A stretch of 64,000 nucleotides of DNA from Enterococcus sp. 5H (lineage in GTDB: Bacteria; Bacillota; Bacilli; Lactobacillales; Enterococcaceae), in NCBI RefSeq assembly GCF_028128615.1, contig NZ_AMDP01000068.1:1-64000 (forward strand). The letters run 5' to 3'. Below the pieces are notes generated by a model, which worked only from the letters and a program-made list of their open reading frames with translations, had not been told where the DNA came from and made no database searches. Made by a program: the position numbers and the translations under genes. Shown here piece after piece: positions 48,120-57,264 of this stretch. Every line of letters starts with the position of its first letter. Within the stretch, counting starts at the first letter, position 1.

Positions 48120-49511
48120 CTAAATTCTTTTTTTATATAATTTGTAAAATACGAAAGGAAGCATAATAGTTACAATAAATGATATCGTTAGTGTAATTAA
48201 ATAAACACTTGATTGTTGACTACTAATGGTTGTAGGAACCATAAAAGCTGTTACTAATGCTCCTATTGTTAATAATAAACCCATTCCTGCAATAATAACT
48301 TTCCCTATTTTACCGCCCGGCAATTGATATGCACGTTTTAAATCTTTATGCTTAGTAATGATAATAAAATAGGAAATAAAAAATAGAATATACCCTACTA
48401 AATAAATCATCCCGGTAAGATTTAAAGCTATCTGATAAGACATATTACCACCTGAACTCCCTGATGAGAATGTTAAAACAGCTGCCCAAATAGTTACTAC
48501 GATTCCCTGTAATATTAATAAAGGAATTGGAACTCCTGCCTTATTTACCTTAGTAAATTTTTGAGGTAACAAACCTTTAGTTGCAACAAAACGTAAGCCT
48601 TCTGTTGGACTTACAATCCAAGAACTAATCTGAGCAATTATACCAAACGATATCATCAATCCTAACAAAATTACCCCCCAAGAAATTTTTCCCGGTGAAA
48701 TCAATTGTCTAAAAGCATCTATCACACCAGCATTTGCTGATATATTTCCCGGTAAAACCATTGAGACAATACAGCTGCCTAAAGTGGTCAATCCTACAGC
48801 GACAAAGACTAAAACGATCATAATTTTAGGATATGTTTTTGAATAATTGTTTAATTTTGTTATATGAGGAGCACTTGCTTCTACGCCCATATAGCCTAAT
48901 ATAAATGAGGTTAGCATACCCCAACTTTTTTTGTTTGGAATAAAATCACTTTTTTGATAATTTAAGGAAATATGGTTTCCATTGCTAAAATATTTTATAG
49001 CTAAAATTGACATTATTATCACTGAAAGTACAATTCCTATCGAAAAACCAAACTTCGCTATTTTTTCGGTTATTTGCGTACCTTTAAACTGTAAAATAGT
49101 TATCAACCAAAATGAAAGAACAACTATTAAAAATTTTACATACATATTATCATTAATGACAGGTACATTGAAAACGACTGATAATGTGCCTATTATAAAA
49201 TAGAGCATTGTAACGAAACCTACTGTTATTTGAATCCATTGGAAAAAAATTGCTGCAAAGCCAAATTTTTCTCCCAAGACTTTACCTACCCAACTAAAGA
49301 TTCCTCCCTCTTGATATGATGGATCTTCAATTGTAGCTAGTTCTGCAGCACATAATGCAACTGGTAAAAAGAAACAGAAACCAGATAGAAGTAGGAAAAA
49401 AATTAATGATTTTCCCATATCCGCAAATGTCGGGTATTCATATACTGTTACAAATAGTGCTGCTGTCATAGCAAAAAATCCAAATGAAGATATCTTCTTA
49501 TTAGTATTCAA
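48120..49511 (-). CDS. GadC-like amino-acid antiporter, probable aspartate:alanine exchanger
   Basis: 463 aa APC-family transporter, about 12 helices. Motifs shared with E. coli GadC: YEYPTFA (24-30), VALCAAELATIE, GYMGVEASAPH, MVLPGN and ISSWIVSPTEGLRF. The protein ends right after helix 12 (LYKKRI), so the ~40-residue C-terminal plug that closes GadC at neutral pH is absent. Downstream of aspD on the same strand (74-bp gap), so aspartate-in / alanine-out exchange is inferred. Confidence 0.8.
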   Translation of the reverse strand: MNTNKKISSFGFFAMTAALFVTVYEYPTFADMGKSLIFFLLLSGFCFFLPVALCAAELATIEDPSYQEGGIFSWVGKVLGEKFGFAAIFFQWIQITVGFVTMLYFIIGTLSVVFNVPVINDNMYVKFLIVVLSFWLITILQFKGTQITEKIAKFGFSIGIVLSVIIMSILAIKYFSNGNHISLNYQKSDFIPNKKSWGMLTSFILGYMGVEASAPHITKLNNYSKTYPKIMIVLVFVAVGLTTLGSCIVSMVLPGNISANAGVIDAFRQLISPGKISWGVILLGLMISFGIIAQISSWIVSPTEGLRFVATKGLLPQKFTKVNKAGVPIPLLILQGIVVTIWAAVLTFSSGSSGGNMSYQIALNLTGMIYLVGYILFFISYFIIITKHKDLKRAYQLPGGKIGKVIIAGMGLLLTIGALVTAFMVPTTISSQQSSVYLITLTISFIVTIMLPFVFYKLYKKRI

Positions 49512-49585
49512 CTTTATAAACCTCCTATTTTCTAATTAGTTAAGGAGACTAAAAATCTAATCTCCTCAACAGTTGATTTTTCTAT

Positions 49586-51172
49586 TTATTTTTGCTTAAA
49601 CGTATCATGATATTCTTCAAGTAACTCTACTATATTTTCTCCAATTTTTTTGTAATCTTCAGTCGGTAAATTTGCTTCTGATACTCTTAAATAGCCACTA
49701 GGTGTATCAAATCCTGGGCCGTATGCCAGAATTATGCCTTTTTTTTCAGCAAGTTCTATTAAAAAGTCTATTGTTCTATAGTTTTCTTTAAGATATGTAG
49801 AAAACTCACTATCATATAAATTTTCGGCAACACTAAATATATTGATTAATGAATAATATTTAGCATTTAGAGAACTAGAATCTTTTTCCATTTTTAAGCT
49901 ATCGTGTAGCAAATCGTACCGAGTTGAAATAATATTTTTTGCTAGCTTAATATAGTTGTCTACTTTGTTTTGTTCAACTAAATGAGTTAGCGCGAATAGA
50001 ATTTCCATCATTTGTTGAGGTGTTGATAATCCAGATGTATGATATAAACCAATTGAACGACTATCAGCAACGATTCGGTCAATAAACTTTAGCTTAGATG
50101 GTTGGAACGCAGCAATTTGATAGCGTTCCTCTAATTGAGCTTTAGTTTTGGCATCTAGTTCTGCTATTTTTTTATCAAAAATATTTTGTTTATTTGTCGC
50201 AATTGTACCTAGACGCCATCCAGCCGCACCAAATAGTTTAGAAAATGAATAAACTAATAATGTATTGTATGGTAAAACACCATAAACAGATTCAAAATCA
50301 TCGACAAAAGTACCATAAACATCATCCGTAATAATCATTAAATCTGGTTTAATTTTTACAATTTCTTTAAGTGTATCTAAAACTTCTTTACTAAATGCTT
50401 TTGAACCTGGATTAGAAGGATTCACTAGAAATAGAGCTTTTACATCTGTATCAATTACTTTTTTTAACTCTTCAGGATCAATTTGCCAATGGTCTTCTTC
50501 TTTCGATTGGAAGTCGACGCCGACCATCTCATAATCGTTTAATTGAGGAATTTCTAAGTATGGTGGAAAAATAGGTGTATTAATCGCAATTTTGTCTCCT
50601 GGCGCAATTAAGTGATTTTCTTTTAATGATTGAAAGATATAAACAATTGCCGCAGTTCCACCTTCCGTTGGGAAAACATCTGTTTGATGGGCTAAATCCT
50701 TATTTTTATATAGAACATTTTCCAAATAAGCATTTAAAACAGGCTCATTCATTTCCAAAATACGAGAAGGGGTTGGATAATTATTGCCTAGCACACCATT
50801 TGTCCATTCGTTTACTACTGCATCTTCATCTAAGTTTAGTTTATCGTGAGTATAGGATAGGCCCTCCAATAAAAAAGAATCAATTTGATTCAAAGGGTTT
50901 AAAAACTCTTTAAATCGTTTACTAATATCTTCTTTTACAACATACCCAGCTAAGTCAGTTTCATTAATTGTACGACTTGATTCTTTAATACCAAATTCTA
51001 CTAATTTATTAAATGCTAAACGAGCCTTTGTATTAATCCAATTAGGATCTCCTTGTCCTGCATTCAAAATATTTTTGATCTCTTTATTTTTTTCAGCTGC
51101 AGATAGTAAATGTCTGCTAATTTCAAATGTACCTAGTTGTTCTAATTCTTTTTTTGTATTTTCATTATTCAT
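49586..51172 (-). CDS. aspD: Aspartate 4-decarboxylase (bifunctional aspartate aminotransferase)
   Basis: 528 aa, the longer AspD-type fold-I PLP enzyme. PLP lysine K312 in VYSFSKLFGAAGWRLG, R320, and the family features NAGQGDPNW (37-45), VFPTEGGTAAIVYIF and NPSNPGSKAF. Decarboxylates L-aspartate to L-alanine and CO2, consuming a proton. Followed by a GadC-like antiporter; the pair forms an acid-resistance / energy-conserving module. A Mga-like regulator lies divergent. Confidence 0.88.
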   Translation of the reverse strand: MNNENTKKELEQLGTFEISRHLLSAAEKNKEIKNILNAGQGDPNWINTKARLAFNKLVEFGIKESSRTINETDLAGYVVKEDISKRFKEFLNPLNQIDSFLLEGLSYTHDKLNLDEDAVVNEWTNGVLGNNYPTPSRILEMNEPVLNAYLENVLYKNKDLAHQTDVFPTEGGTAAIVYIFQSLKENHLIAPGDKIAINTPIFPPYLEIPQLNDYEMVGVDFQSKEEDHWQIDPEELKKVIDTDVKALFLVNPSNPGSKAFSKEVLDTLKEIVKIKPDLMIITDDVYGTFVDDFESVYGVLPYNTLLVYSFSKLFGAAGWRLGTIATNKQNIFDKKIAELDAKTKAQLEERYQIAAFQPSKLKFIDRIVADSRSIGLYHTSGLSTPQQMMEILFALTHLVEQNKVDNYIKLAKNIISTRYDLLHDSLKMEKDSSSLNAKYYSLINIFSVAENLYDSEFSTYLKENYRTIDFLIELAEKKGIILAYGPGFDTPSGYLRVSEANLPTEDYKKIGENIVELLEEYHDTFKQK

Positions 51173-51328
51173 TTAATTTTTCCTGCTTTCTTTTATGTTT
51201 TTTTGAAATATTTCTACCGCATTTATATGTACTATATGAAAATCACTCTCCTTTGTTATCTTTTTTGAATTTTGCTTTTCTTAACTACATATACATAATA
51301 AAAGAAATGTAGACTTATATTTTTTTGA

Positions 51329-51353
51329 AATCTGTCATTATCGACGACAGATT
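51329..51353. promoter_or_regulatory. Dyad in aspD / Mga-like gap
   Basis: AATCTGTC-N9-GACAGATT perfect inverted repeat midway in the 297-bp AT-rich divergent gap. Candidate operator for the adjacent regulator. Confidence 0.45.
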
Positions 51354-51469
51354 GAGAGATTGGTTTCTTAAGTAATTAATTTTTTAAAGAGCATAATTAC
51401 TACCTTTTTTCTCAAATAAAATGTAGAGTATACATATGATAAGTTTTTACAGGAAGGAGTTTCTCAACT

Positions 51470-52978
51470 ATGGATGAGGATATAGAGTTACTGTTAGAAG
51501 ATCAAAATAGAGTTATTCTTAAGCTTGTTAATATTTTGGTAGAGAGCTATCATGGATATTCGACAAATGAATTAAGTCTACGTATTAATGTTACTGAGCG
51601 GAGTATTCAAAGGTATATTCGACAATTAAAAGACTTAGTTAGTCAGTACAATGAAGAAAAAGGTAAAAATCTCCAAGTAGATTTTGAAAGATATAATGGT
51701 GTTCGGCTACGTTCTGATTCAGGTAGCAATTTCATGGACTTTAAAACTTATATTTGGGAAAATGATGCAACAATACAAATTTTTAGATATGTTATGTTTG
51801 AGGAATTTTATTCAGTAAAAAAATATTCACTCGCGCATTTTACCAGTGAAAGTGCTGTTCGACGTAGCTTAAAAAAAATAGATCAATTCTTAACGTTATA
51901 CAATTTATCTTTAAAAAGAAATACGTTTGAAATTGTAGGTAAAGAAAAAGATATTCGAATCGTTTCTTACATTCTTGGTTGGGTCATTTTTAAAGGTACT
52001 TCATGGCCTTTTGATTCAATCGACCAAGTAAAAGCATATCAAGCTGTAGATGTATTCACTGAGTTTTTTAAGTTGAAGCTATCTATTATTCAAAGAAAAC
52101 AAATGGCTTATATACTAGCCATAAATTGGATTCGCTTCAGAAAAAAACATTTTATAGAAATTGAAGATAACTGGCTAAACTATGTCGATCTTACTAGTTT
52201 AAAAAATTCGCTATCTTTTTTGACAAATTTTAAAGAAGAATACCATATTTATGAGGATTCAGAATTATATTTCTATGTACTGCTTCTTCAAATGAAAGCC
52301 AAAATATTTGATTCCGCTGAATTTAAAAAAAGAGTATTCCGTTACCATAAAGCCAGACAATCTGATGTATACTTAGCCACTGAATTATTCATGGAGCAAT
52401 TTTCTGAAGAATTTATGCCTGTTCCGAAAGAACTGCAAGAAAGATTTTTTATCACCAGTTTCTGTGCACACCTATTCTGTAAAACATTTAAAAATATTAA
52501 AGTAGACATTGATGGTCATCAAAACTTAAATGAATTGGATTATGATTACCCTGTTTTGAAAGAAAAAATTTATTTGTTCATAAAATCCTTACAAGAAAAA
52601 AGTAATGATGATCTCTTTTTAGAAAAGAACTTTCTTTTTCAAAAATATATTTTACTATTTTCAGCTATAGCTCCTTTAAATTTTTATGAGCCATCAATCG
52701 AAATTTTCTTAGATAGTGATTTACCTTTATTTGTTAAAAAAAATATTATGACTAAAATTAGTGACCGCTTTAAACATGATTTTAATATTGTTTTTTTAGA
52801 TACTCCGCAGCCAATGGAAGCCGATCTTATTTTAACGAATATTCCAAATATCATGGATGAAGAACAACGTTTCACGTACAGAATCCATCTATTTGATTTT
52901 CCTTTTAAATCAAAGGATTTTATTGATCTTGAAATACAACTTAGACAAATCATACAAAAAAAGACTGCCTTGTTATAA
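51470..52978 (+). CDS. Mga-like transcription regulator
   Basis: 502 aa. N-terminal helix-turn-helix (YSTNELSLRINVTERSIQRYIRQL, about 30-55) and a second HTH (SESAVRRSLKKIDQFL, about 125-140), then a long PRD-like helical region and a C-terminal segment resembling EIIB. GGAAGGAG ribosome site. Divergent from aspD, which it probably controls; no evidence for other targets. Confidence 0.72.
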   Translation: MDEDIELLLEDQNRVILKLVNILVESYHGYSTNELSLRINVTERSIQRYIRQLKDLVSQYNEEKGKNLQVDFERYNGVRLRSDSGSNFMDFKTYIWENDATIQIFRYVMFEEFYSVKKYSLAHFTSESAVRRSLKKIDQFLTLYNLSLKRNTFEIVGKEKDIRIVSYILGWVIFKGTSWPFDSIDQVKAYQAVDVFTEFFKLKLSIIQRKQMAYILAINWIRFRKKHFIEIEDNWLNYVDLTSLKNSLSFLTNFKEEYHIYEDSELYFYVLLLQMKAKIFDSAEFKKRVFRYHKARQSDVYLATELFMEQFSEEFMPVPKELQERFFITSFCAHLFCKTFKNIKVDIDGHQNLNELDYDYPVLKEKIYLFIKSLQEKSNDDLFLEKNFLFQKYILLFSAIAPLNFYEPSIEIFLDSDLPLFVKKNIMTKISDRFKHDFNIVFLDTPQPMEADLILTNIPNIMDEEQRFTYRIHLFDFPFKSKDFIDLEIQLRQIIQKKTALL

Positions 52979-53036
52979 AGGCACCCAACCATGATTGGGC
53001 TATTTATAAGAAATTACTATTTACTTGAAATAAAAG

Positions 53037-53415
53037 AGTGAGTGGGACAAAACTAAAGATCCGTTTTGTTTCACTCACTAGATCCGACTAAACGACGAGA
53101 AAAAAGCAGCTACTGCACTTCGTTCCGATCACAACAATTTCTAAGAGCTAAAGCTCTAAGAATTGAAGGCTTCGGAAATAAGCCGAAATTGCTATGAAAC
53201 ACAGTGAGGTACGAACTGATGTAGAATAGTACCTACTTGGTTCAAAAATTTGAAGAGCACCGAGTAGGTACCAGTCATCATCCATTCGCAAGCTCATGGT
53301 GATTCTTGGTAATTTTCGTGAATCCCTTCTTATTGCTGTAAAACACAACGAGAACCGAGTTGATGTTGCACAGTACCTACCCGGTTCTCGGAGCTAAACG
53401 CTTTTGTCTCAGCCT
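53037..53415. repeat. Mosaic intergenic repeat, long copy
   Basis: About 380 bp. Opens with AGTGAGTGGGACAAAAC / GTTTTGTTTCACTCACT (53,037-53,079) and carries all blocks of the 17,643 copy plus an inserted segment (about 53,240-53,375) that duplicates the 'cggttc..aaaatttgaagagcaccgag' and 'gaaccgagttgatg' parts. Modular growth by internal duplication is visible. Confidence 0.75.
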
Positions 53416-53502
53416 CTTTCTTATATTTTAAAACCTAAATAAATAGATTTATCCAACGCAACTTGTGTTTTTGCTCCTTCTTCATGTCTAATGTACAAAA
53501 AA

Positions 53503-53542
53503 GATCGTAGATAAAGTCCTAAATGAGACTTTATCTACGATC
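53503..53542 (-). terminator. Terminator of tig
   Basis: 16-bp perfect stem GATCGTAGATAAAGTC / GACTTTATCTACGATC, followed on the minus strand by TTTTTT, 41 bp past the tig stop. Confidence 0.88.
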
Positions 53543-53582
53543 TAAAATACTCCTGAAATCAGGTTTGCTATTTTAATTATGC

Positions 53583-54866
53583 TTATTTTTCAGTTGCAGT
53601 TTCAGTAACAACTTCTACTGCTTTCTTCATACGGATATCATGTTTTAACATATCTTCAGTTAAGACACGTTTTACTTGATCTACAGGCATGTTGTATTGT
53701 TCTGCTAAATCAGTGATTTCTTTATCGATTTCATCTTGAGAGATTTCGATATTTTCAGCTGCTGCGATCGCTTCGATTACAAGGTTTGTTTTCGTACGAA
53801 CTTCTGCTTCTGCTTCAAATTGTTTGTGCAAGTCAGCTTCAGTTGTTCCAGTTAATTGATAGTACATATCTGGAGCGATACCTTGACGTTGCATGTTATT
53901 TAAGAATTCATCCATTGAACGGTGGACTTCGTCATGTACCATTACATGTGGAAGGTCAACGATTTCAGCGTTATCAACAGCTTGACGAATAGCAGCTTCG
54001 TCTTTAGCTTCTGTTGCAGCTTCGTCTTTAGATTCTGTTAATTCAGTACGGAATTTTTCTTTTAATTCAGCTAATGATTCTACTGAATCATCCACGTCTT
54101 TAGCAAATTCATCATCTAATTCAGGTAATTCTTTGGCTTTAACTTCGTGAATTTTCACTTGGAAAACAGCTTCTTGACCAGCTAAATCTTCAGCTTGATA
54201 GTCTTCTGGGAAAGTAACTTTCACTTCAAGTTCTTCACCAGCTTTTTTACCAACTAGTTGGTCTTCAAAACCAGGAATAAATGAGTTTGAACCTAATTCA
54301 AGAGAATAGTTTTCGCCTTTGCCGCCTTCAAAAGCAACGCCGTCTTTAAATCCTTCAAAGTCAATAACAGCAGTATCGCCATTGGCAGCTGCTTCATCTT
54401 CTTTGATTACTAATTCAGCTTGTGATTCTAGCTCACGTTGGATACGTGCATCCACGTCTTCATCAGTAACTTCACGGTCTTGTTTTTCAACTGTTAAGTT
54501 TTTGTATTCGCCTAATTTAACTTCAGGTTTTACAGTAACTTCTGCAGTAACAACCCAATCTTCACCTTTGTTCATGCTTTCAACATCAATTTTAGGTTGA
54601 GATACTGGATCAATTCCAGCTTCTTTAATAGCTGCTTCATAAACTTCAGGTAAAACAGCGTTCAATGCATCTTCATACAACGCTTCTTCGCCATACATAC
54701 GGTTAAATACTTGACGAGATACTTTTCCTTTACGGAATCCTGGAACGTTAAGATTTTTTTTGACTTTATCAAATGCTTGTTTCAAGCCTTTTTCGATTAG
54801 TGTTTGATCAACTGAAAAAGTTAACACACCATCATTAGTGCCTTTTTTTTCCCATTTCGCAGACAT
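53583..54866 (-). CDS. tig: Trigger factor chaperone
   Basis: 427 aa. N-terminal ribosome-binding domain with [10 protein letters not shown] (41-50), central FKBP-type PPIase domain (about 150-240, [13 protein letters not shown]...[17 protein letters not shown]) and C-terminal helical arms. Binds nascent chains at the ribosome exit. ATG at 54,866 follows GGAGGG; the 11-residue extension upstream is rejected. Confidence 0.95.
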   Translation of the reverse strand: MSAKWEKKGTNDGVLTFSVDQTLIEKGLKQAFDKVKKNLNVPGFRKGKVSRQVFNRMYGEEALYEDALNAVLPEVYEAAIKEAGIDPVSQPKIDVESMNKGEDWVVTAEVTVKPEVKLGEYKNLTVEKQDREVTDEDVDARIQRELESQAELVIKEDEAAANGDTAVIDFEGFKDGVAFEGGKGENYSLELGSNSFIPGFEDQLVGKKAGEELEVKVTFPEDYQAEDLAGQEAVFQVKIHEVKAKELPELDDEFAKDVDDSVESLAELKEKFRTELTESKDEAATEAKDEAAIRQAVDNAEIVDLPHVMVHDEVHRSMDEFLNNMQRQGIAPDMYYQLTGTTEADLHKQFEAEAEVRTKTNLVIEAIAAAENIEISQDEIDKEITDLAEQYNMPVDQVKRVLTEDMLKHDIRMKKAVEVVTETATEK

Positions 54867-54924
54867 TTGTTTCCCTCCGAATAACTTAATTTTATACATG
54901 AATTTATGTTATGCATACCTTTAA

Positions 54925-54953
54925 ATAGTACACTATCACTGAATAAATGTAAA
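54925..54953 (-). promoter_or_regulatory. tig promoter
   Basis: On the minus strand: -35 TTTACA, 17-bp spacer, -10 TACTAT, about 60 bp before the start codon. Confidence 0.6.
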
Positions 54954-55059
54954 CATTTTAGGTGATAAGAAGGTGCAGAAAACTGATTTTTTTTGATTAT
55001 TTTTGAAAATGAAAATTATTTAGCCTATATTATTTCTTAAAACCTGACAAAACAAAGCA

Positions 55060-55110
55060 AGAAAAGGCGAAACCAGATTGACTATTTCAACTAGTTTTGC
55101 CTTTTCCTTC
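55060..55110 (-). terminator. Terminator of the metE-like-luxS-metQ-pfs operon
   Basis: Imperfect 17-bp stem (AGAAAAGGC.AAAC / GTTT.GCCTTTTCCTTCT arms) 68 bp past the pfs stop, with T-rich tail leftward. Confidence 0.65.
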
Positions 55111-55177
55111 TATATTATTATGATCCTATATTTGAATCTTAGGGAAGAATAAAATCAATATTTTTTATTGAAGTGCA

Positions 55178-55870
55178 TCATAATAAATTAATCACTTTTT
55201 GTATTTGTTCAAACGCATGAATTGCTGCTTGATTTAAATGTGCATCAAAACTCACTGCTGCCTCTTTTCCAGCAATATCTGAAACTCCACGAATATTTAA
55301 AACTGGAATCTGATAAAACTGACTAACTTGGGCAATCGCTGTACTTTCCATATCAGAGGCTAAGGCGTGTTTGAATCGTTTTTTAATTGTCTTTACAACT
55401 GATTTCTCACTCATGAATGAGTCTGCTGTAACAATTTGGCCTTTGTGCAGTTTATAAGTTTCAGGCTGCTTTAACTGACCAATAAGCTTACTCCATTTTT
55501 GATCAAGTAGATAACTTTTTGGCATTTTAGGAACTTGACCATAGGCATAATCAAATCCCGTTGCATCTACATCACTATAAATTAATTCCGTACCATACAC
55601 GACATCACCGATTGTTATTTCTTCTGAAAAACCACCAGCAGAGCCAGTATTAATAATTATATCTGGATGGAAAATTTCACACACTAAACTTGCAGAAGCT
55701 GCTGCATTAACTTTGCCGATCCCTGTTTCTACTAAAATTAATGTATGTTTTGCTGAACCAATCACTTTTTCAACGACTGTTTTTCCACGCTGAATGACAA
55801 GCTCTGTTTGATATAGCTCCCGAAAAGGAAGTAACTCCTCCTTCATTGCTGCAGCAATCACAATTTTCAT
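55178..55870 (-). CDS. mtnN: 5'-methylthioadenosine/S-adenosylhomocysteine nucleosidase
   Basis: 230 aa, PNP-fold. MKIVIAAAMKEELLPF start, ETGIGKVNAAASA, NTGSAGGF and the catalytic Asp in IRGVSDIAG. Splits SAH to S-ribosylhomocysteine, the LuxS substrate. Start overlaps the metQ stop (ATGA), so it is translationally coupled. Also called pfs. Confidence 0.93.
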   Translation of the reverse strand: MKIVIAAAMKEELLPFRELYQTELVIQRGKTVVEKVIGSAKHTLILVETGIGKVNAAASASLVCEIFHPDIIINTGSAGGFSEEITIGDVVYGTELIYSDVDATGFDYAYGQVPKMPKSYLLDQKWSKLIGQLKQPETYKLHKGQIVTADSFMSEKSVVKTIKKRFKHALASDMESTAIAQVSQFYQIPVLNIRGVSDIAGKEAAVSFDAHLNQAAIHAFEQIQKVINLL

Positions 55871-56733
55871 TGGACCGACTCCCATAATTCTTGATTATTT
55901 TCTTGTACATCAACCTTCGTTCCACCAAAATGTTCTTTACTATAGTCCTTTACTTCTTGCGTATGATACAATTCGCCTAATTTTTGTAAAGCAGGATCAT
56001 CTTTTCGATCTTCTGTTGTCACTAAAACGTTAATGCTCGGCTTCGTATTTTTATCGATTTCTTCTTTAAAAATTGCATCTTTCAATACATTTAAACCACC
56101 CTCAAATGCAACTGTATTACTGATTAAAGCTAAATCAACATCCTGTAGAATCCGTGGCCCTGTTGTATCATCAATCAATTTAAACTCAAGATTTTTAGGA
56201 TTTTCAATAATATCGGACGGTGTTCCTGTCCCAGCATCAAAATCATCTGATAAAGTGATTAAGCCAGAAGCTTCAAGTAAGCGTAAACCACGAGCGGTAT
56301 TTGCTGGATTATCTGCTAAAGCGACTAAAGATCCATCTTTTACTTCATCAACTGACTGATATTTTTCTGAGTAAATCCCCATCGGTTCCATATACGTCGT
56401 TGCAATTGGAACCAATTCTTCAGCGCTATCTTTGTTGAAACTAACTAAATAACCTAACGATTGAAATGCGTTAACATCTACCTGTTTTTCAACCGTCGCA
56501 TTATTTAATTGCGGCCCGCCATCAATTTCTTTTACTTCAATAGCCAAACCAGCAGCTTTTGCTAAATCTGAATCCGCAATAAACTGCCAAATTTCTGCGT
56601 CACTACCAACTGAACCTACCACAACTTTTGTCGTTTCTTGTTCTGCTTCTACCTGACTTTTTTGTTCCTGATTTGTACAACCTGTGACTAACAGTACACC
56701 TAGCAAAATGAATAACTTTATTGTATTTTTCAT
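55867..56733 (-). CDS. metQ: MetQ/NlpA-type methionine-binding lipoprotein
   Basis: 288 aa. Lipobox VTGC (C19), then the NlpA-family fold with VGSVGSDAEIWQFI, LAIEVKEIDGG and NVEAFQSLGYL-like DVNAFQSLGYL (family usually has NAFQHxPYL), LVALADNPANTARGLRLLEASGLI. Substrate-binding part of a methionine ABC importer; metN and metP are not adjacent, so it must use components encoded elsewhere. Between luxS and pfs. Confidence 0.87.
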   Translation of the reverse strand: MKNTIKLFILLGVLLVTGCTNQEQKSQVEAEQETTKVVVGSVGSDAEIWQFIADSDLAKAAGLAIEVKEIDGGPQLNNATVEKQVDVNAFQSLGYLVSFNKDSAEELVPIATTYMEPMGIYSEKYQSVDEVKDGSLVALADNPANTARGLRLLEASGLITLSDDFDAGTGTPSDIIENPKNLEFKLIDDTTGPRILQDVDLALISNTVAFEGGLNVLKDAIFKEEIDKNTKPSINVLVTTEDRKDDPALQKLGELYHTQEVKDYSKEHFGGTKVDVQENNQELWESVQ

Positions 56734-56757
56734 AAGTTCCTCCTACCAAATAGTCAC

Positions 56758-57234
56758 CTAAACAACATCTCTTTCAAAAGCTGAAAGACTAATTCCTTGG
56801 TCCAAAACCAATTTCGCCCACTCTTTAGCTGAAAAAAGCGAATGATCTTTATAATTACCACAGCTTTTTGCATCTGTTCCTTGTACATCCGCCCATTGAA
56901 TTTCATTTACGACTTGCTCTAACGTTTCCTTCAAAGCTTTTGCCACTTCTTCTGCTGAAGGATTTCCCCAAACAATTAAGTGAAAACCCGTTCGACAACC
57001 AAAAGGTGAAATATCAATAATGCCGCTTAAACGATCCCTTAACAAATCCGCTAATAAATGCTCTAACGTATGAATGGCTGCTGTTGGAATTTCTGCTTGA
57101 TTCGGTTGAGCAAAACGCAGATCAAAATTCGTTATTTCATCACCCTTTGCTCCGACTTCTGTTGCGATTACTCGCACATATGGCGCAATTACTTTATTAT
57201 GATCTAATGTAAAACTTTCAACTTCTGCCATCAT
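56758..57234 (-). CDS. luxS: S-ribosylhomocysteine lyase (AI-2 synthase)
   Basis: 158 aa. Metal-binding HTLEH (55-59), catalytic Cys in [11 protein letters not shown] (C80), and the C-terminal [11 protein letters not shown] metal/substrate region. Cleaves S-ribosylhomocysteine to homocysteine and DPD, the AI-2 precursor. ATG at 57,234 follows GAAGGG. It feeds homocysteine to the upstream methionine synthase-like protein. Confidence 0.95.
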   Translation of the reverse strand: MMAEVESFTLDHNKVIAPYVRVIATEVGAKGDEITNFDLRFAQPNQAEIPTAAIHTLEHLLADLLRDRLSGIIDISPFGCRTGFHLIVWGNPSAEEVAKALKETLEQVVNEIQWADVQGTDAKSCGNYKDHSLFSAKEWAKLVLDQGISLSAFERDVV

Positions 57235-57264
57235 TGATCTTCCCTTCATTTTTTAATGTATCAT

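Larger units (their letters stand above)
52979..53582. other. Gap filled by mosaic repeat and tig terminator
   Basis: 604 bp between convergent genes: a short stem (CCCAA / TTGGG at 52,986-53,000), the long repeat copy (53,037-53,415) and the tig terminator (53,503-53,542). No gene seen. Confidence 0.5.
54867..55177. other. Gap between pfs and tig
   Basis: 311 bp holding the tig promoter (54,925-54,953) and a terminator (55,060-55,110). Nothing else recognised. Confidence 0.5.

Noticed and set aside
53148-53348. 66-aa leftward ORF in the 53 kb repeat
   Set aside because: Lies wholly in a noncoding repeat, has no ribosome site and no counterpart frame in the other copies.
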